NCBI RefSeq assembly: GCF_000203795.2
Contig: NW_006281105.1
Coordinates: forward strand, 868,001 to 932,000
From: Batrachochytrium dendrobatidis JAM81
Taxonomy: Eukaryota > Chytridiomycota > Chytridiomycetes > Rhizophydiales
Direction: 5' to 3'
DNA: 64,000 bases
Shown here: positions 57,665-64,000 of the stretch, in pieces
Position numbering within the stretch: the stretch's first letter is position 1
Layout of the letters: every line of letters starts with the position of its first letter
The notes under the pieces: model-generated
The model's database searches: none
Told to the model about the DNA's origin: nothing
Seen by the model: the letters and a program-made list of their open reading frames with translations, nothing else
Made by a program: the position numbers and the translations under genes

Positions 57665-60600
57665 TTAGTTTTCTGTAAGCACACTTTGTCGGCGAGTGTG
57701 CAAAAATGCTGGTGTACGAAGTTTTCCTGGCGTGGCATTTAATGGCACTCTCCTAACTTCTTTCGATGCAATTCGCTAAAATACAGTAGTAAATGATGCA
57801 TGTCGAGTAAAAATATTAGACGGCACGTTAAATCACTCATCTTAGCTACAATAAAAACTTACGTCAACCTTGGAGACACCATCAACAAACTTGGTCCGAT
57901 ATAGCACATTGGCGTTATTAAACATGCCATCCTTGAGTGATACAACAATAAACTGCGATCCTTTAAATCGAGATTTAAGAAGCTGACCAATATTTTGAGT
58001 ATGGCTTAAATCCAACGCGGAATCCACCTCATCAAGAATATACATGGGAGCTGGTTTGAATTGCAACAGAGACAGAATAAGGGACAAGGCAATCAACGAT
58101 CTAAAAAATAGTATAAAAGCCAAGAATGTTGAATACCATCAGATAAATAGTTTAAGAATTACTAGGACTAAAACAATACAACGTACCGTTGACCACCAGA
58201 CAGCTCAGTGAGTGACTGCTTCCAGGCTCCTCCCAAACAAACCTTGATTTCTAATCCTTCCGTAATATCCTGTCCCTCAGATGCTTCAAGCTTGCATGTG
58301 TTCCCGGGCAATAAATCGCCAAAAATAAGTCCAAAATCACTAAATCAGATTTAAAATATATAATGCAATCAGTCACACATGTTACAATGACCTTCAAACC
58401 AACTATCATACCGATTGACTTTGGTCCATGTCTCAATCAGCTTTTCACGTTTAAGCTCATCCAAAGTGTGAATTGTTTCCTGAATCTTGGTTCTATCCTT
58501 ACGGACAGTAGCCAGTCGTTGCTTAAGAGATGTTTCCTTTTTTTCAACCTTGTCAAACTTTTCCAAAACTTGTGGGTCTACAGATTTCTGTATTTTAGAA
58601 TGACTCTCATTGAGCTGAGAAAGACGTTTACGACATTCGCGCATGTCATGTTGCTGAAAATCAAACTCGGTATCTTGTTTTCCAAAAAGCCTATGACAAT
58701 ACATCATGTCAGTGCATATGCCAATAGTGAGAAACCAACCACAGAGTGTTCATCCAAATAAACTCAACTTTTTTTTATCTTGGATCCAAACATGAGACTT
58801 TTCCAAATTGGTAGCAACATGAGCAAAGTGAGATTTTTCGGATTCAAGTTTACTAAAATCACGAACAAGAGTTTGGAGTTCAAGCTTGCTGTCTTCAATG
58901 TTTTGCTTTTTCTTGCGCTTCTCATCTTGCAACAGATCAAGTTTTTTCTCGCATATGATATGAGTAGATTGCTCACATTCAAGCTTGGCATTGCCATCCT
59001 GATACTCTTTCTGTTTAATATTTCGTTTGAATGTAAAATATCACACAATAAGTTAAAATATCCCAACACTTCAAAGTTGAATATGCATATAAACTCGGTT
59101 ACCTCGGCTGAAATTTTCAATTTTTCAAGCTGAGTGCATTCAGCAACAAGAGAACAAATTAGCTCGTCGATAGATTTAAGTTGTTCCTGAAGTTGAGTGG
59201 CATCACGACGAAGTTGTTCTATCAATACATTTTACATCAAAGCAAAATAACAAGGTATAGGATGGTTCATGTGATTTAGTACTTGCTCAAAACTCCCAGA
59301 AAATCCACCCATACATACTATTTACCTGTTTCTTCTTTTGTGACATTGATATCCTGCTGCATTTTGTAAACCAATGGCTGAGCCTTAAGAATTTGCCTTT
59401 TTCCTTCTGCAATTTCTGCCTAAACCATGATATATGTAGCGGTAGAAAATGTAGTGTGAATATACAGTCAATGATAAATCCCAATTTAAAGCAAAATCAT
59501 GTACTTTCCTGGATTGATTTAAGTTTTGAACCACGATCGCTAAAAAGCTCCTTTATCTCTTTTTCAATATTCACTATACTCTTTTCACCATCAGACTTGC
59601 ACCTAGCACAATCAGCCATAGACTCTTGCAGCTCAGTAAGAGTTTTCTGTAATTGAGCAACGTGTTGCACAATCTATACATACATGAAATGAGTTGACAT
59701 CATGAAACCAATTTGTGCAAATCTACTGATCTTACCTGCATGCCAGGATTATTCTTGAGCCGATTTTCAAGAGAGTTTTGCTCGTGTGTTTTCAAATCTA
59801 GACTTTGCTGCAATCCTCCAAATATTTCTTTTGTGCGAAGACATTGATTCAAGTCGGCATTGATTTTGGCAATAAGAGCATTGACATCGGCGCGTTGCTT
59901 TTTTAAATCCTTGAGACGCAGCATGCGAAGCAGTGCGCCAGAAGAAGACGATTTGGATCCACCAGACAATTGTCCAGATGGGTCATAAGTGTCACCATCA
60001 TATGTAACGGAGCGAAGTCGAACGCCATTGTCAAATGTAACCAACTTTGCCGTTGCCGTGTCTATATTTAAACCATCAAGATTTACAACGGTTATCCAAT
60101 ACATATACAACTCTTTTCAAAGTAAATTTAAATAAAACCACAACTGCATACCTTTGCAAACAAGAGTGGATCCAAATACATAGTCCATAACAACTGCAAG
60201 CTCCTCATCTGACCCAACAAGATCAAGAGCAAGCTGTACTTTTCCAGGCGCAAGACTTTTTGCTCTGGAAATAAACTACATTTGAAAACTAAATTAGCCA
60301 TGCTAATAAAGCAAACATATTATAAAAGCAATTATGGTTTTGGATACAATGTAGACACTTGCCTTTTTATCAACAGAAAATGCAGTGATTTTGTTCAAAG
60401 GAATGATTGTTACACGGTGCTTGAGTTTACCCTTTTGCAACAACTGAGTGCCAACAATCTCAGACTCGACTACAACCTGTAAATCACCATCATGGTCAAC
60501 TGACTATCAAACATTCACATCGCTATTAAATAAGTATACATTGCGCTTACATTGTACAGCTTGCCACCAGCACAAACTTCCAAAGCAGTGGAACTATCAA

Positions 60601-62787
60601 GATTTTCTTTTGAAATGTTGATGAGTTCTGCAACAAGCCCCTTGACTTTGAGTCGATCGAAGTTGGGCGTGGGATCAGAGTACGAAAACTGAAATTTAGA
60701 CATGGTGCTTTCAAGTTCATTAATAGCCTATCAAAGCAAATATTGTTAGCATAAATCAAGATTGTAAATAAAGTTGTCCAGTTAAATCCTGCCTCATCAA
60801 GCTCGTCCAATCGTATCTGCTGGGACTGGCGAGATTTGAGTAAATTTTCCTCTTCTTTAGGATCAAACGCAATTGAGCAGATTTGTTCTTGAAGCATCTT
60901 AATGACACCCTCACTGATTTTCAAATCATTAACAATATTTCCATTTTGTCGTTCTGCTACTTTGGCTTTTGGAATAGCATCTTGAAGCTCGTTGGTTATG
61001 TGTGTGATTTTGAGTTGAGTCTGCTGTGCTTTTGAAACAGACGAACTAACTTGTTGCTTGGCAGCTACGATGATTGTTTGAAAATACAAAGTACAACCAA
61101 GTTAAAAAGTGTGCAAATCTCAATAAATCATAAACCCAGCTGACCTCGAAGTTGATCCATGTAGCCTCCATCCTGTCCACTAGACGAAGAAACACCAGTG
61201 GTAAGATTCTGTAGTAATTCCTCCAGCTTGCGCGTATTAGCCACATGCCGCTCATTCTGTTCAAGAGTAGACGCACATTCAGATGACAGCTTTGCCTCTT
61301 TTTTAATCGACTCTTCAATATTCGCTTCAATCTATAAATCACAGATGATTGAAACAATAGTCAGTACATTGCAAAAGCACATCGGTTTTACAAAAAAGAA
61401 TGATATTTACTTCAGAAAGCGACTCGATCAAAGTCTGTTTATTTTTCTGCTCGTCCTCGATGGTCTCTAGTTTAAGATTGTGCTGCGTGGTCATTTTTAC
61501 CAGATTTTTGGCAAGCTCCTTGATCAACTTGTCCAATTCGCTGTTTTTACTTCCATTCTATATAAATAGTTGAATCACTTGAATACTATTGCATTTTCCA
61601 GAATAAACAGTAGTCTAAACTTAAATGGTTGTAAAATACCTTTTGCTTTTCCTCCATAATTTCGCAAATTTTACCGTCTAATTCATGAATATCTTCAGAT
61701 AAATACGAGTTCATTGTTTCCAAGTGCTTGATATGCTGGCCCATAGTTTCAATGCTGTTGGTCAACTCCACTACTTTTTCCTGCAAAAGATTGAGTTTTG
61801 TGTCATATATTACAAATGAGTAAAAATACACAGTTCAATATATACTACAGATACTACTTACATTGGCGTGCAAATAATCATATGCAACAACGAATCGTTG
61901 CAACTGTCCTAACTCGGCATCAATCTTTTGGTACTCGAGTAAAACACGCTTTTCTTGACGCAGTTTATCCAATTTGGAAGATACTTCCGTCTCAAGCAAC
62001 TGTAATAAAATAATGATAAACATATAAACCAGACTGGCAAATTTAAAATCGACAAACGACTTACGTTGGATATATTATCAAGTCGAGTGTCTTTTTTATC
62101 CATAGTCTTGATGGCTTTTTCTTTATGTTCTTCAAACATGCGAGTGCCAGCAGCCTCTTCAATCATGTTTAATATTTCCTGTGGTTTCATATTAAGAACT
62201 TTGGTGATTTTGCCTTGCATGATCAAAAAATTGGGATTGTTGATATTGAGCTGAACAGACTGAAACAAATTGGCTACATCTTGCTGATTCTTATTAACTC
62301 CATTCACAAGATACTTGTTTCTTCCACCAATAATAATCTAGATTAAAAAACAATGCAATCATCAGAAATAGCCAAAATAGTGAATACACAGAAACTGTTT
62401 CAACCAACCTGACGAGTGATGGTGATTTTGTCATGATCATGGTATCCTGGAGGACTGGTGTCCTTGTTGATATTGTTAAAAATGACTGAAACGGAAGCTT
62501 TATTGACACCGGCTTGGCCTCGTTTATACACCAAATCCTGCAGATTGGAGGCTCTTACCTGTTGCGATGAACATGATTAATTTTATTCAATCATGTACAA
62601 ATCAACAGAAACAACATACATGAGCCAAGGTAGAAATGCCCAATACGAAACAGATTGCATCCAAAATGTTGGACTTTCCAGACCCATTGAGGCCAGTAAT
62701 AGCATTGAATTCTGGATCCCAGTCACCAACAACAGTGCGTGTGGCATAAGACTTGAATCCATCCAGAACCAGTTCTTCCAGATACAT
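57665..62787 (-). CDS. SMC2: Condensin ATPase subunit SMC2
   Basis: Core ATPase of condensin, which compacts mitotic chromosomes with SMC4. It has about 17 exons. The start ATG at 62787 gives [20 protein letters not shown]. Walker [21 protein letters not shown] lies at about 62660-62700. Next come [28 protein letters not shown] and [20 protein letters not shown] with [14 protein letters not shown], all SMC2-specific. Long coiled coils flank the hinge. The hinge (about 59700-60110 and the preceding exons) has [19 protein letters not shown]. Towards the C-terminus are [20 protein letters not shown] (signature loop near 58186-58204) and [20 protein letters not shown] (Walker B near 58025). The tail ends RRQSVLTEN at a TAA at 57665-57667. 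Both ATPase halves look intact. Some introns use GTTGGT donors. Head-to-head with KRR1. Confidence 0.95.
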
Positions 62788-62968
62788 GGTGTAGTAGATG
62801 AATGCAAGATCCGGATGTCCTGAACTTGTTTAAAAAACGATTTCGGCAAGTTCGGACATTGCTTAAATTTAGCCAAAAATGGCTTAACATGCCTATATTT
62901 TAATTCTATTATTTGCCCAAAAATATTCAAACTTTTTTGTTTTTAAATTTACATATACTTATAATAGC

Positions 62969-64000
<1,032 letters not shown>

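Overview
This 64 kb window looks like nuclear DNA from an early-diverging, flagellated fungus, most likely a chytrid (Rhizophydiales/Batrachochytrium-like; genus not provable from the sequence alone). The evidence is a fungal set of housekeeping genes, AT-rich DNA, very many short introns (mostly 50-110 nt, GTAAGT/GTATGT donors, CTAAC-type branch sites, TAG/CAG acceptors), and two genes with relatives in cilia/flagella. Exon joins were worked out by hand from splice signals, reading phase and family conservation. For most genes the summed exon lengths are a multiple of three.

Layout. 1-1151 minus: lipin/PAH1 N-terminus (runs off the edge). 1421-3947 minus: CCT7. 4451-5546 minus: Qc-SNARE. 5769-7208 plus: lysophosphatidate acyltransferase. 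7311-11726 plus: PEX1. 12032-14250 plus: MIC60. 14489-16123 minus: Pol III subunit RPC53/RPC4. 16242-17321 plus: exosome RRP41. 17438-24536 minus: ATG2. 24991-28064 minus: ER-type HSP90 (GRP94-like). 29032-31560 plus: CFAP210-like axonemal protein. 31902-32807 plus: MED20. 33428-34068 minus: HIG1-domain protein. 34215-39913 plus: 1295-aa coiled-coil/C2-like protein (tentatively CCDC17-like). 40070-43137 minus: AIP1/WDR1. 43302-45564 plus: PheRS alpha. 45575-46318 minus: PSMG3-like proteasome chaperone. 46386-47547 plus: CCDC43-like. 47725-49299 minus: TAP42. 49839-53955 plus: UTP22. 54026-54646 minus: MGMT-type alkyltransferase. 54752-57464 plus: UTP25. 57665-62787 minus: SMC2. 62969-64000 plus: KRR1 (runs off the edge).

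The genes are independent housekeeping units, not an operon or a single pathway. Loose themes are ribosome and RNA-polymerase biogenesis (RPC53, RRP41, UTP22, UTP25, KRR1), protein folding (CCT7, HSP90, PSMG3), lipid and membrane biology (lipin, acyltransferase, SNARE, PEX1, ATG2, MIC60) and the flagellum. Nine pairs are head-to-head with short shared upstream regions, and several are tail-to-tail with as little as 10 bp between stop codons.

The less ordinary signals are: (1) a short dispersed repeat family with the terminal core TATTCACGTAAAA, at least five loci, two flush against start codons and one just inside an HSP90 intron; (2) six GC-AG introns in four genes; (3) an ER-targeted HSP90 ending YDEL, a paralogue usually regarded as missing from yeasts; (4) CACGTG palindromes in four of the nine head-to-head promoters; (5) a large multi-domain protein of uncertain identity. 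I saw no CRISPR array, rRNA, tRNA or prokaryote-like element.
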